64,000 nucleotides of DNA from CAIOYC01 sp038327995. GTDB taxonomy: Bacteria > Pseudomonadota > Alphaproteobacteria > Caulobacterales > Caulobacteraceae. The stretch spans positions 11,384 to 75,383 of the forward strand of contig JBBQLP010000007.1 of NCBI GenBank assembly GCA_038327995.1, given 5' to 3'. The position numbers and the translations under genes were made by a program. Below the pieces are notes generated by a model. The model was given only the letters and a program-made list of their open reading frames with translations, was not told the DNA's origin and did no database searches. This document shows, in pieces, positions 26,935 to 37,764 of the stretch (position 1 is its first letter; every line of letters begins with the position of its first letter).

Positions 26935-27953
26935 ATGATCAAGGTGGTTCTTGCTCAGCCGCGAGGCTTCTGCGCGGGGGTGGTTCGCGCGATCGATATT
27001 GTCGATCAGGCCTTGCTGCAGTTCGGCGGCCCGGTCTATGTGCGCCATGAGATCGTTCACAACCGCCACGTGGTCGATGACCTGAAAAGCAAAGGCGCGA
27101 TCTTCGTTAAAGAGCTTTCCGAGGTTCCCAACGGCGCCGTCACCGTGTTCAGCGCTCATGGCGTCGCCCGTTCGGTGTTTCAGGAGGCGAAGGCGAGGTC
27201 CTTGCCCGTGCTGGACGCCACCTGCCCTCTGGTCTCCAAGGTTCATCACCAAGGCAAGCACTACGTCGCCAAGGGGCGCACCCTGATCCTGATCGGTCAC
27301 GCCGGGCATCCGGAGGTGGAAGGCACCAAGGGGCAGATCGACGGGCCGGTGCATCTAGTCGCACGCGATGTGGATGTCGCCGCGCTCGATCTGCCGTTGG
27401 ATACGCCCCTGGCCTATGTCACCCAGACTACGCTCAGTGTCGACGACACTAAGGACGTGATCGCCGCCCTCAAGGCGCGCTTCAGCGATGTGGTTGGCCC
27501 GGATACAGCCGACATCTGCTACGCTACCCAGAACCGCCAGACGGCGGTGCGCGACCTTTGCGGGGTGGTGGACGCCCTGCTGGTGGTCGGTGCGAACTAC
27601 AGTTCCAACTCCAAACGTCTTTGCGAAATTGGTCAGGAGATGGGGATTCCGAGCCATCTGGTAGCCGATGGCAGCGAGATCGACCCCGCCTGGATGGACG
27701 GGGTTTCGACCGTCGGCCTCACTGCGGGCGCCTCGGCGCCCGAAGAACTCGTGCTGACTGTCATCGCGGCGCTCCGCAAAATCGATGACGTGATGGTGAC
27801 GCAAATGAACGGTATCGAAGAGAATATCGAGTTTCGCCTACCCGCCGCGCTCAGGCGCACTCAGCGGCCTTCAGCCAGCGTTTCCGCCGCCAACCCGGCG
27901 CCGCCGCGCTTCACCCTTACCCGTCACGCCGCCCCGGCTGGGAGCCTTTCCGA

Positions 27954-27957
<4 letters not shown>
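26935..27957 (+). CDS. ispH: 4-hydroxy-3-methylbut-2-enyl diphosphate reductase (IspH/LytB)
   Basis: A 340-residue [4Fe-4S] reductase making IPP and DMAPP from HMBPP. The three cluster cysteines are C13 (PRGFCAGV), C98 (DATCPLVSKVH) and C196 (DICYATQNRQ), and the family motifs VRHEIVHN, SAHGV and SSNSKRL are intact. A Pro/Ala/Arg-rich tail of about 35 residues follows the conserved core. Its stop overlaps the hpnH start (ATGA), so the final MEP enzyme is translationally coupled to a hopanoid-specific radical SAM enzyme. Confidence 0.97.
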
Positions 27958-29126
<1,169 letters not shown>

Positions 29127-29734
29127 GGCGCGGAAGGCGGTTTCAGCCTCCATTCCCGTGCGGATCAGTGCAGGAAGCTGACGCGGGTCGGCGGCGAGCG
29201 CCTTTAGCACCGCCGCGAGGTCCATGCCCCCGTCGGGCTTCATGCCGACCTGCGCCGCCTTGGGCAAAGCGCGATCAACGCCATCGGAGATGACCCGCAG
29301 GGCGGCGAACGGCAGACCCGCGCGGGCGGCTGCTCGGGCGACGATGTGGCTTTCCATATCCACACAAAGGGCGTCCGTCGTGCTGAAAAGTCCGATCTTG
29401 CCAGCGGCGTCCACGATCATGACGTCCGAGCCTACAATCGCTCCAAGCCGCGCGGTCGGTAGAAAGGCGCCGAGCCGGGCCGTCCAAGCCTCGTTGGCTG
29501 GATGACACACGGAACCGTCCACGACCTCGGCGCCGAGCACGACGTCGCCAACCCTTAACGAGGGGTTCAAAGCCCCGGCGATGCCAATGCTGATGATACC
29601 ATCTCCGCCGGTCGAAAGCGCGGCGGCTATGCGAGCTGCGAGGGAAGAAATCTGCCCTCCGCTCGCGAGCGTCGCCACGCCCGGCCCGGCCAGGATTCGC
29701 GCCTCCCGGTTCAGTCCCGTGACCGCAAGGACGG

Positions 29735-31699
29735 TCACATGCCCCACGCCACCTCGCGGGTGTTGCTGCGCTTGAGGTTGCGGTAGCGCGCCGCCGCCCA
29801 GAGCGGGAAAAACTTCGGGTAGCCGTGGTAGCGCAGGTAGAAGACCCGCGGAAAGCCGCCGCCGGTATAGTGCGCCTGATCCCAAAGTCCGTCGGCCCCT
29901 TGAGTGATTTGCAGATAGGCTATGCCGCGCTCCACAGCGGGGGTGTCTACGTCTCCGACCGCCATCAAGGCCAAGAGCGCCCACGCTGTTTGCGATGCGG
30001 TGGATGGCGCAGGCTGATAACCCCTGTAGTTCAGGTCATAGCTCTCGCAATCCTCGCCCCAGCCCCCGTCGGGGTTCTGGATACGGATTAGCCAGTCGAC
30101 GGCTTTGCGGATCATCGGCGAGGACGGATCGACGCCCGCTGCGTTCAGGGCGCACAGCACCGACCAGGTTCCATAGACGTAGTTGACGCCCCAGCGCCCG
30201 AACCAGCTTCCGTCCTCAAGTTGTGATCGTTCGAGATACCCTAGCGCCTCTTTCATACGCGGGCTGCTCTTGGACTTGCCGAGTTGCGCCAGCATGGACA
30301 CGACCCGTCCCGTCACATCATCCGTAGGCGGATCAAGCAATGCTCCGTGATCCGCGAACGGAATGTTGTTCAGGTAGTGATAGCTGTTGTCGGCGTCGAA
30401 GGCCCCCCAGCCGCCGCCCCGACTTTGCAAGCCCACGGTCCACTCCTCACCGCGCGCGATAGCGTGATTGAACTCGTCGCCGCCAAGGCGCTTTTGAGAC
30501 CGGTCCATCGCCATGACCACCACGGCGGTGTCGTCGAGATCGGGATAGTGGGCGTTGTTGTACTGGAAGGCCCATCCGCCCGGGCGAACGTGCGGCTTCT
30601 CGTCCGCCCAGTCGCCCTTCACATCCAGCACCTGACGCGGCGCGAGCCATTCCAAGCCCCGATGCGCCTGCCGCACGGCCTCCTCACCCCCAGCTTCAAG
30701 AAGGGAGTGGCAGGTGAGCGCAGTGTCCCAGACCGGGGAGACGCACGGCTGACAATAGACCTCTCCGTCGTCTCGGAAGACCAACAGGTTCTCCACCGAC
30801 TTGCGGGCGACGGCGCGGTCCGGGTGATCCTCGGCATAACCCAGCGCGTCGAACATCATCACGCTGTTGGCCATGGCCGGATAGATGGCGCCAAGACCGT
30901 CCTCGCCGTTCAGCCGTTCGGTGACGAAAGCGACGCAGCGATCAACAGCCTTTTGCCGCAAGCCCTTCGGCCAAAGCGGTTCCGCCGCCTTCAGCACCAC
31001 GTCCAGCCCGTTGAAGAACAGGGTCCAAACCCATTTCGTATCCGCCGCCTTGGAGCCCGGCTTGACGGTCGTTCTGGGCAAATAGAGTTCGGCCACGCCA
31101 ATATCCTGCGCGTTGCGCGCCAGGGGCTTTTTCACCTGCAGCACCAGCAGCGGCACGATCACCGTGCGCGCCCAATAGCTCATCTTCGACAGGTGGATCG
31201 GGAACCAGCGGGGCAGGAGGATCAGCTCCACCGGCATGGTCGGGATCGCCGTCCACGGCGTCGCGCCATAGAGGGCGAGCTGGATACGCGTGAACACGTT
31301 CGCCGCCGCCGCGCCCCCATGCGCCAGGATCGCCTCGCGCGCCCGGGCCATGTGCTGCCCGTCGATGTCGTCGCCAATAGTCTTCAGCGCGAAATAGGCC
31401 TTCACGCTGGCGGAGATGTCGAACCCGCCGCCGTGAAACAGGGGCCAGCCGCCGTGCTCGCCCTGGATACGGCGCAGATAGCGACCGATGCGGGCTTCGA
31501 GGTCGAGGTCGTCTGGCTCGCCCAAGTAGTGCTTCAGCAGGATGAACTCAGCGGGAATGGTAGCGTCCGCTTCAAGCTCGAACACCCAGTGACCGTCAGC
31601 GCGCTGCGCCTTCAAAAGAGCCGCCGTGGCGCGTTCCACCACCTCGGCGATGGACTTCAGGTGTTCCGGGTCGGCCTGTGGCTGGGCGGCGTCGTACAT
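29735..31699 (-). CDS. shc: Squalene-hopene cyclase
   Basis: A 654-residue class II triterpene cyclase, full length. The protonating DxDD motif is D387-L-D-D390 in HYPDLDDTAVVV. Several QW-type repeats are visible (for example QSRGGGWGAFDADNSYHYL, QLEDGSWFGRWGVNYVYGTW, QNPDGGWGEDCESYD, QGADGLWDQAHY). It cyclises squalene to hopene/diplopterol as a monotopic inner-membrane enzyme. It follows hpnE by nine bases and its stop overlaps the hpnG start, placing it late in the operon that makes its substrate. Confidence 0.98.
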   Translation of the reverse strand: MYDAAQPQADPEHLKSIAEVVERATAALLKAQRADGHWVFELEADATIPAEFILLKHYLGEPDDLDLEARIGRYLRRIQGEHGGWPLFHGGGFDISASVKAYFALKTIGDDIDGQHMARAREAILAHGGAAAANVFTRIQLALYGATPWTAIPTMPVELILLPRWFPIHLSKMSYWARTVIVPLLVLQVKKPLARNAQDIGVAELYLPRTTVKPGSKAADTKWVWTLFFNGLDVVLKAAEPLWPKGLRQKAVDRCVAFVTERLNGEDGLGAIYPAMANSVMMFDALGYAEDHPDRAVARKSVENLLVFRDDGEVYCQPCVSPVWDTALTCHSLLEAGGEEAVRQAHRGLEWLAPRQVLDVKGDWADEKPHVRPGGWAFQYNNAHYPDLDDTAVVVMAMDRSQKRLGGDEFNHAIARGEEWTVGLQSRGGGWGAFDADNSYHYLNNIPFADHGALLDPPTDDVTGRVVSMLAQLGKSKSSPRMKEALGYLERSQLEDGSWFGRWGVNYVYGTWSVLCALNAAGVDPSSPMIRKAVDWLIRIQNPDGGWGEDCESYDLNYRGYQPAPSTASQTAWALLALMAVGDVDTPAVERGIAYLQITQGADGLWDQAHYTGGGFPRVFYLRYHGYPKFFPLWAAARYRNLKRSNTREVAWGM

Positions 31700-31708
31700 G
31701 GTGTTGTT

Positions 31709-32956
31709 TTACCCGAGGTCGGCGCGCGTCGCCAGTTCGGCTGCCCGGAAGCCGGAACGGATCGCCCCTTCGATGGTGGCGGGCAGGCCGGTCTGGGTCC
31801 AATCGCCTGCGAGAAACAGGTTGCGCCATTCAGTGATGGGGAGGGGGCGCTTGCGGTCCTGCTCAACCGTGGCGGCGAAGGTGGCGCGCTTTTCCTTCAC
31901 CACCTGCCAGGGCGGGAGGGCGGCCTTGATGTCCAGCGCCCTGCAAACATCTCCCCAGATCGTCTGCGCCAGCGCCGCGCGGCTCTCGTCCACAATGTCG
32001 TCGGCCCCGCTGATCGTCACCGAAATGCGGTTAGGAAAGGAGAATATCCACTCGGCCGTTCCGCCGATGACACCTATCATTCCGGGCGCACCTGCCGGAG
32101 CGGGAACCTTGAAATGGGCGTTGACGATAGCGCGGAAATCGTCCGGCGCCGAAACGTTGGGCAGGAGGTCGGTGGCCACCCATGGAGGTGCGGCGAAGAT
32201 GACGGCATCCTCCGCGCCGAGCGGAATCGCGGCGTCGGACGTTTCCAGTCCGCTGATTCGGTCGCCTGTGAACACGATTGCCCGGACCCGCTGACCCAGG
32301 CGCACCTCCCTGCCGTTTTTCGCAAGGGCGACGAGCGCGGGATCGACGAAGGCGGCTGCCAGAGTCGGATGGGCGATCCGCGTCCGATAGGCTTTGCCGC
32401 CCTTGGCGAAGGTCTCCCTTACGAGGGCGCCCGCGAGCGCTGCCGACGCCCCTTCGGGCTGGGTGTTTAACGCGCCAAGGAAAAACGGATGCAACAGGCG
32501 ATCCCACAACGGACCCTTGCAAGACAGAACCTCGCCAATTGTACTGTTCGGCCCGGCGAGGAGCAGCTTCGCCAACTCTGCATAGTCGGCTGGCGTGGTG
32601 CCGGGCACGCGGCGGCCCTTGTCGAACAGCCAGATCGGCAGCGCGGACTGATTGGGGGTGATGGCCCATCGCTCGTTCGTGTTGATATCCACGAAGCTCG
32701 TCTTCGCCCGCTCAGGGCCGACCAGCGCAGCCTCGGCGCCGATGGCTTTCACGTAGCGCATCACCGCGTGGTTGCCGCTGAGCACGAAGTGGTTGCCGTT
32801 GTCGATCACCGCGTCCAGTTGCGGATCGAAGTAGGAGCGGCAACGCCCCCCCGCCTGCTGGGCCGCCTCCAGAACCACGACCTTCGCGCCGCGTGTCGAC
32901 AGGTCGACTGCCGCTGAAAGTCCCGCCAGCCCGGCTCCGATCACATAGGTCGTCAT
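31709..32956 (-). CDS. hpnE: Hydroxysqualene dehydroxylase HpnE
   Basis: A 415-residue FAD-dependent amine-oxidase/phytoene-desaturase-like protein. The dinucleotide-binding motif is at the extreme N-terminus (VIGAGLAGLSAAVDL), and the C-terminal FAD signature LFLAGDWTQTGLPATIEGAIRSG is present. HpnE reduces hydroxysqualene to squalene, the last of three steps replacing a single squalene synthase. ATG 32956 overlaps the hpnD stop (ATGA) and places the Rossmann motif correctly; the frame is open to 33253 but that part is antisense-free hpnD sequence. Confidence 0.94.
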   Translation of the reverse strand: MTTYVIGAGLAGLSAAVDLSTRGAKVVVLEAAQQAGGRCRSYFDPQLDAVIDNGNHFVLSGNHAVMRYVKAIGAEAALVGPERAKTSFVDINTNERWAITPNQSALPIWLFDKGRRVPGTTPADYAELAKLLLAGPNSTIGEVLSCKGPLWDRLLHPFFLGALNTQPEGASAALAGALVRETFAKGGKAYRTRIAHPTLAAAFVDPALVALAKNGREVRLGQRVRAIVFTGDRISGLETSDAAIPLGAEDAVIFAAPPWVATDLLPNVSAPDDFRAIVNAHFKVPAPAGAPGMIGVIGGTAEWIFSFPNRISVTISGADDIVDESRAALAQTIWGDVCRALDIKAALPPWQVVKEKRATFAATVEQDRKRPLPITEWRNLFLAGDWTQTGLPATIEGAIRSGFRAAELATRADLG

Positions 32957-33795
32957 AGGCCGAGGACGCCCCGCCGGATCAGGATCATCAGGAGTGCGCT
33001 TTTGCCGAGCTTCACCCGCGTGCGGGGCGACGCCCAGCCCTCCCGCTCCATCTTCTTCAGGATCGCGCCATAGACCCCGCTCATCAGGCGCGGCGCGGCG
33101 GGCCGTCCCTTGGGCCGTGCCGCAAGCACGCGATCGGCGGCGGCGTAGTGTTCCTGCGCCAAGGCCGCAGCGGGTCGAACGGCGGCGTCGAGACGGGGGT
33201 CGGCGACCACGGTTGCGGGATCGTCGCTCTCGATGCCCACCGCGTGCAGCCATTCCTTGGCGAGATAAAGCCGCCCGATCTCAGCGTCCTCGTCCAGGTC
33301 GCGCAGGATGTTGGTCAGTTGCAGCGCCCGTCCGAGATGGTGGGCGAGGGCGTCGCCGGGCGCCTCGGCCATGCCGAACACCTTGACCGACAGCCGTCCG
33401 ACCGCGCTCGCCACCCTGTCGCAATAGAGGTCGAGAGTGGCCAAGTCGGGCGCGCGGATGTCCTGATCCACGTCCATTTCCATGCCGTCTATGACGGCCA
33501 GAAAGTCAGCCTGCCGCAGGCCAAACCGGCGCATCGCCTCGCCGAGGAACGCGGCGCGACCTGGATCCCCGCCGCCATAAAGGGCCGCAAGGTCCGCGCG
33601 CCAGGCGGCGAGGTCTCGCCTGCGGGTCGCTGTGTCGATGCCCTGCTCGTCGGCGATGTCGTCCACCGCCCGGCAGAAGGCGTAGATGGCGAACATGGCG
33701 GCGCGCTCGGCTTTGGGCAGCACCTTCATACCCGCGTAGAAGGAGCTGGATTTGGCCTTGGCCTCGGCGGCGGCGATTTCAACGCTTTCGCTCAT
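32953..33795 (-). CDS. hpnD: Presqualene diphosphate synthase HpnD
   Basis: A 280-residue trans-isoprenyl diphosphate synthase (head-to-head). The two Asp-rich motifs are D45-x3-D49 (CRAVDDIADE) and D166-x3-D170 (NILRDLDEDAEIGRLYL). HpnD condenses two farnesyl diphosphates to presqualene diphosphate. It overlaps hpnC by 17 bases and hpnE by four, so the HpnC-D-E squalene route is translated as a block. It is distinguished from its paralogue HpnC by the fully conserved second motif and by gene order. Confidence 0.94.
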   Translation of the reverse strand: MSESVEIAAAEAKAKSSSFYAGMKVLPKAERAAMFAIYAFCRAVDDIADEQGIDTATRRRDLAAWRADLAALYGGGDPGRAAFLGEAMRRFGLRQADFLAVIDGMEMDVDQDIRAPDLATLDLYCDRVASAVGRLSVKVFGMAEAPGDALAHHLGRALQLTNILRDLDEDAEIGRLYLAKEWLHAVGIESDDPATVVADPRLDAAVRPAAALAQEHYAAADRVLAARPKGRPAAPRLMSGVYGAILKKMEREGWASPRTRVKLGKSALLMILIRRGVLGL

Positions 33796-34660
33796 ACCGC
33801 TTGTCCTTTCGCCACGTTACGCCGCCGATCAGCCGATCCTTCGCGGCGAGCGCGAGAAGGCCCAGGGTCTCCACCGGCTTATGGTGCACCCGTTCCGACA
33901 GGGGATCATAGCGTATAAGCCTGCGCGTCAAATCCTCTGCAAGACGCTGGATGGCGGCCACCTCGAACGCCAGTCGCCCATCTTTGATCCCACGCGCGAA
34001 GGGACGAGATTGATCCAGCAGCGCCGCGGTCTTTTCCGCAAGGCCGAGAAGGACCGATCGCAAGGCAGGTGAAGCTTGGGGCACGGCGAGCGCCGTCACC
34101 TCGCATCCCGTCGCCGCCAGATCGTCCGTAGGAAGATAGACCCGGTCGAGCGCGGCGTAGTCCTTGCCGCAATCCTGCAGGTGATTGATCACCTGCAACG
34201 CGGCGCAGAGCGCGTCGGAGGCGGGCCAGAGCTCGCGGCTCTCCTCATGCACATCCAGAACGAACCGGCCCACCGGCATGGCGGAGTAGCGACAATAGTC
34301 CATCAACTCCGCCCAGGTGGCGTAACGCGTTTTGGTCACGTCGCGGCGGAAGGCTTCGAGGAGATCCAGCGCGTGATCCACGCCGAGCCCGCGAGCGTTC
34401 GCCGCGCGCCGAAGCGTCGCCGCCTCGGGGTCGCTGTCCGCGCCGTCGGCAAGCGTCGAACGCATCGCCTCCAGAAGACCGAGTTTGGCTTTTGCGGGTT
34501 CGGAAGGGTGATCCGCTATGTCGTCGGCCTTGCGGGCGAAATGGTAGAAGGCCATCACCGCCGCCCGGTGCCGCGGCTTTATGATGAAGGAGGCGACGGG
34601 GAAGTTCTCATTCTTGTGCCCCTTGCCGGAGGCGAGATCGGGCGGCGAGACTGTACTCAT
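33779..34660 (-). CDS. hpnC: Hydroxysqualene synthase HpnC
   Basis: A 293-residue squalene/phytoene-synthase-like protein that converts presqualene diphosphate to hydroxysqualene. The first motif is seen in YHFARKADDIADH (about residues 39-51); the second region reads VINHLQDCGKDYAALDRVYLP. The N-terminal SGKGHKNENFPVASF stretch is typical of HpnC. ATG 34660 overlaps the hpnB stop (ATGA). The second motif departs from the strict DxxxD of HpnD, as is usual in HpnC. Confidence 0.93.
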   Translation of the reverse strand: MSTVSPPDLASGKGHKNENFPVASFIIKPRHRAAVMAFYHFARKADDIADHPSEPAKAKLGLLEAMRSTLADGADSDPEAATLRRAANARGLGVDHALDLLEAFRRDVTKTRYATWAELMDYCRYSAMPVGRFVLDVHEESRELWPASDALCAALQVINHLQDCGKDYAALDRVYLPTDDLAATGCEVTALAVPQASPALRSVLLGLAEKTAALLDQSRPFARGIKDGRLAFEVAAIQRLAEDLTRRLIRYDPLSERVHHKPVETLGLLALAAKDRLIGGVTWRKDKRYERKR

Positions 34661-35817
34661 GCCCGCCCCGCCAGCGCCTGCGCCCGCCCTTTCCAGAACC
34701 CGCCCTTGCCGGTCCATACGTCGACGGCGGACTGAACGGTGAAGGCGCTGTAGAGAGCGCCGATCAGCGGAAGGGCGAAGCCCCACAGAGGCGACCGACG
34801 GTAAAACCGCAGCAGGGGCTGAAACGAAAGCGCCATCAAAAGCCATGCCGAAAGGCCAATCCAGCGCGCCCATCCGGGACCGAAGAACGCAAACAGGGGC
34901 GGAGACAGATAGATCAGCATCATGCCGATGAGCGTCCCCAAAAGCAGCCAGGGCGAATACTGAAGCTGGGCGTAGGCCGAGCGCGACACCATCGCGCCGA
35001 TCTCACGAAAACCGCCATAGGAGCGTATGCTGTGCGCCCGCTCCGTCAGTCCGAGCCAGATTGGCCCCTGCTTCTTCATCATCGCGCCCATGGCGCAATC
35101 GTCGATGATCGCGGTGCGTATAGCTTCGATACCGCCAGCGGCCTTCAAAGGTTCGCGCCTGACCAGCATACAGCCACCCGCCGCCGCCGCGACGCCATTG
35201 GCCGGGTCGTTCACCAGACCAAAGGGGTAGAGCATATCGAAGAAGAAGACGAAGGCCGGAATGAGCATCTTTTCCGCAAGGGTGTCGCACCTGAGCCTTG
35301 CCATGAGCGACACCAGAACCAGATCGCCGCTTTGCGCTCGCGCCACGAGACGTCGAAGGTTGTCCGGCGCATGAGCAATGTCGGCATCGGTCAGCAGGAG
35401 GATCTCGGGAGGGCAGGCGAGCGCCTCGGCCCACGCCACGCCCTGCGCCACCGCCCAAAGCTTGCCGGTCCATCCCAAGGGCGGCGGTGCGCCGGTAAGC
35501 ACCTCCAGCCTGGCAGAAGCGCCGAGTTGCTCCGCCGCACCGCGGGCCGCCTCAGCCGTGCCGTCGGCACTGTCGTCGTCCACCAGTATGATGCGGAAGG
35601 GGCCGGGATAGTCCTGCGCCAACAGGCTTCCCATCGATTGGCCTATTACATCAGCCTCGTTGCGCGCGGGAACCACGGCGCAAACCGATGGCCAGGACGG
35701 GGGGTCGGCGGGCTGCCCTCGATCATCCCGCTCCCGCGCCAGCCAGAAAAAGCCGCGCCCAAAGATCATGCAGACCCAGATCGCCAGCGAGAGCGCGGCG
35801 GCGCCCGTCAGAACCAT
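34657..35817 (-). CDS. hpnB: Hopene-associated glycosyltransferase HpnB
   Basis: A 386-residue GT2-family glycosyltransferase. An N-terminal membrane helix (residues 1-25) is followed by the GT-A domain with VCAVVPARNEADVIGQS and the DxD-like VDDDSADGTAE segment, then LLTDADIAHAP. C-terminal membrane helices occupy about residues 290-370. The family is consistently found in hopanoid clusters, but the sugar it transfers is not settled. The ATG overlaps the hpnA stop (TGATG). Confidence 0.9.
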   Translation of the reverse strand: MVLTGAAALSLAIWVCMIFGRGFFWLARERDDRGQPADPPSWPSVCAVVPARNEADVIGQSMGSLLAQDYPGPFRIILVDDDSADGTAEAARGAAEQLGASARLEVLTGAPPPLGWTGKLWAVAQGVAWAEALACPPEILLLTDADIAHAPDNLRRLVARAQSGDLVLVSLMARLRCDTLAEKMLIPAFVFFFDMLYPFGLVNDPANGVAAAAGGCMLVRREPLKAAGGIEAIRTAIIDDCAMGAMMKKQGPIWLGLTERAHSIRSYGGFREIGAMVSRSAYAQLQYSPWLLLGTLIGMMLIYLSPPLFAFFGPGWARWIGLSAWLLMALSFQPLLRFYRRSPLWGFALPLIGALYSAFTVQSAVDVWTGKGGFWKGRAQALAGRA

Positions 35818-36824
35818 CACTGAATGTAGCCCTCGGCGCGAAACCAGCCAAGCGCGTCGGAAAGACCCTCCCGATAGGGTCGGGCGGTGTAGCCAAGCTC
35901 GACCTCGGCCTTCCTGGAGGAGAAGAACATCCGGTGCGACGCCATCTTGAGCGCGTCGCGGGTCAGCATTGGCTCCTTGCCGGTCATCTGCCCGATCGCT
36001 TCCGCCACAACGGCGAGCGGATAGAGCGGCGCGCGGGGCAGGTTGACGGTCGGCGGCTTGCGCCCGCACATCACGGCGATGTCGGCCAGCATCTGGCGCA
36101 GGCTTACGTCCTCGCCGCCGAGAATGTAGCGCTGGCCGGTGACGCCGCGCTGCAACGCCAGAACGTGGCCCGCCGCCACATCATCCACGTGCACAAGGTT
36201 GAGACCCGTATCGACGAAGGCGGGAATCCTGCCTGTCGCGGCCTCTACAATGATGCGGCCTGTGGGCGTCGGCTTGATGTCGCGCGGGCCGATAGGGGTG
36301 GAGGGGTTGACGATCACCACCGGCAGGCCTTCGTCGGCCGCCATTCGCTCCACCAGCTGTTCTGCGATCACCTTGCTGCGCTTATAGGCCCCGATGGCCT
36401 GGTCTTCGCCGAGCGGAAGGGTCTCGTCTGAGGGCTCGCCGTCCTTTCGGAAGCCTAGGGTGGCGACACTGGAGGTGTAGACAATGCGCTCCACTCCGGC
36501 CCGCAACGCCGCCGCCATGATGGAATGTGTCCCGTCGCGATTGTTGCTGACGATCTCTTCCGGATTCCTTGCCCACAGACGATAGTCGGCAGCAACGTGG
36601 AGCAGATAGCGCACGCCGTGCAGTGCACGTTTGAGGGAGGCCGGGTCGGAAAGGTCGCCCTCCGCGATCTCGACGTGCAGCCCCTGGAGATTGCGTTTGG
36701 GGCTCGTGGGTCGGGCCAGGGCGCGCACCTTCAGTCCCTCGGCCAGAACCGCCCGCGTCACCGCAGACCCGACAAAGCCCGTCGCCCCGGTTACGAGGAC
36801 GAGGTCGCCCGCCGCGCCGCTCAT
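35817..36824 (-). CDS. hpnA: Hopanoid-associated sugar epimerase HpnA
   Basis: A 335-residue NAD(P)-dependent epimerase/dehydratase of the extended short-chain dehydrogenase family. The TGxxGxxG motif is VTGATGFVGSAVTRAV at residues 12-27, and the catalytic Tyr/Lys pair is in the YKRSK segment (about residue 150). Its exact substrate in hopanoid synthesis is uncertain; it may act on a side-chain sugar precursor or a ribosylhopane-derived intermediate. It overlaps mlaA (upstream) and hpnB (downstream), within the tightly coupled operon. Confidence 0.9.
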   Translation of the reverse strand: MSGAAGDLVLVTGATGFVGSAVTRAVLAEGLKVRALARPTSPKRNLQGLHVEIAEGDLSDPASLKRALHGVRYLLHVAADYRLWARNPEEIVSNNRDGTHSIMAAALRAGVERIVYTSSVATLGFRKDGEPSDETLPLGEDQAIGAYKRSKVIAEQLVERMAADEGLPVVIVNPSTPIGPRDIKPTPTGRIIVEAATGRIPAFVDTGLNLVHVDDVAAGHVLALQRGVTGQRYILGGEDVSLRQMLADIAVMCGRKPPTVNLPRAPLYPLAVVAEAIGQMTGKEPMLTRDALKMASHRMFFSSRKAEVELGYTARPYREGLSDALGWFRAEGYIQ

Positions 36825-37639
36825 GGCTGTGGCGAGGCCGAAGGTTGTGGCGCCGGCGTGGGTGGGGGTTCGGTTGGCTGATCGCCAAAGTCCGGCAGCG
36901 TCTTCACGTCGAGCTTGCCGCCGGTGACTTCCGCTTCCCGGTTCTGCAAAAAATAGGAACGGAAAGAGGCGTAGGTGTCGGTCGCAGAAGCCTCCAGCGC
37001 CGCCAGCTCACCGTCGGCGTCCGCGCGGGTCTGCAGGCCGCCCGCGACGACGCTGGTCGCGCCCACGGCCGCGTCGCCCGGATAGCGCGCGTAGACCAGC
37101 GGATTGAGGACCAGCCCCGCCGCGCCTCCTATCGCGTCGCGCATTGTCGTCGGCCCCACCACAGGCACGAATATGTAGGGCCCCGCCTTGAATCCGTAGT
37201 GGGCGAGCGTGATCCCGAAATCGTTCGGATGATGCGCCAGGCCCGCTGGGGTGGCCACGTCGATGAGCCCCGCCAATCCCACCGTGGTGTTGCCAGCGAA
37301 CCGGGCCAGTGTCCTGCCCGCCTTCTTGCCGTGCCCTTGAAGGATATCGTTGACGAAGATCGCCGGTTCGCCAAGGTTTGAAATGGCGTTGCCGAGTCCT
37401 CTTCTGACGGGGCCGGGCACGATCCGTTTGTAGCCGATCGCTGCGGGCCGGATGAGAACGCGATCGAGGAACTGATGGACGCCGAAAAACGCCCGATTGA
37501 GCCCCTCAAACGGATCCGAAGCGCCAGCGACACCCGTCGCGGCGGCCTGCGCCATGCCTGGAGCGAGCGCGACAAGGACGGAGGCGACGAGCAACGCCTG
37601 TCCCAATCTAACGCGTATCGAACGGCTGTTCCGCATCAT
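36821..37639 (-). CDS. mlaA: MlaA/VacJ family outer-membrane lipoprotein-like protein
   Basis: A 272-residue protein of the MlaA (VacJ) family. The signal peptide (about residues 1-33, ending GMAQA) leads to the MlaA domain (DPFEGLNRAFFGVHQFLDRVLIRPAA, then RRGLGNAISNLGEPAIFVNDILQG, and DFGITLAHYGFKAGPYIFVPVVGPTTMRDAIG). E. coli MlaA is the outer-membrane channel of phospholipid transport. No clear lipobox Cys is seen. Here it is the first gene of the hpnABCDE-shc-hpnG operon, implying a hopanoid-linked role. ATG 37639 follows AGGGA by six bases; two further ATGs lie upstream. Confidence 0.9.
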   Translation of the reverse strand: MMRNSRSIRVRLGQALLVASVLVALAPGMAQAAATGVAGASDPFEGLNRAFFGVHQFLDRVLIRPAAIGYKRIVPGPVRRGLGNAISNLGEPAIFVNDILQGHGKKAGRTLARFAGNTTVGLAGLIDVATPAGLAHHPNDFGITLAHYGFKAGPYIFVPVVGPTTMRDAIGGAAGLVLNPLVYARYPGDAAVGATSVVAGGLQTRADADGELAALEASATDTYASFRSYFLQNREAEVTGGKLDVKTLPDFGDQPTEPPPTPAPQPSASPQP

Positions 37640-37764
37640 TGCAGTCCCTATAGAGCCGTCCATCATCGGCGTCCGCGAAAAATTGCTTTCGCAGGCCGCA
37701 GATTTCCTGATCTCGATGCCTATTTCGCCGCTAGGATCAGGCTCGCAAACAGCGGAATAGAGCC
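37640..37764. promoter_or_regulatory. Divergent promoter region of the two main hopanoid operons
   Basis: The 125-base gap separates the leftward mlaA-hpnA...hpnG operon from the rightward hpnI-hpnJ-hpnK-hpnL-selD-selU run, so it must drive both, possibly with shared control. I looked for an EcfG-type GGAAC-N16/17-CGTT promoter and found no convincing match. No clear operator palindrome is visible. Confidence 0.5.

Noticed and set aside
30284..32470. A 728-codon open frame on the plus strand antisense to shc and hpnE
   Set aside because: It is a mirror of high-GC coding on the other strand. Shc and HpnE have all their catalytic motifs, and the antisense product resembles no family.
37640..37764. 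EcfG-type general stress promoter for the hopanoid operons
   Set aside because: The nearest GGAAT...CGTT arrangement has the wrong spacing and overlaps the hpnI start.
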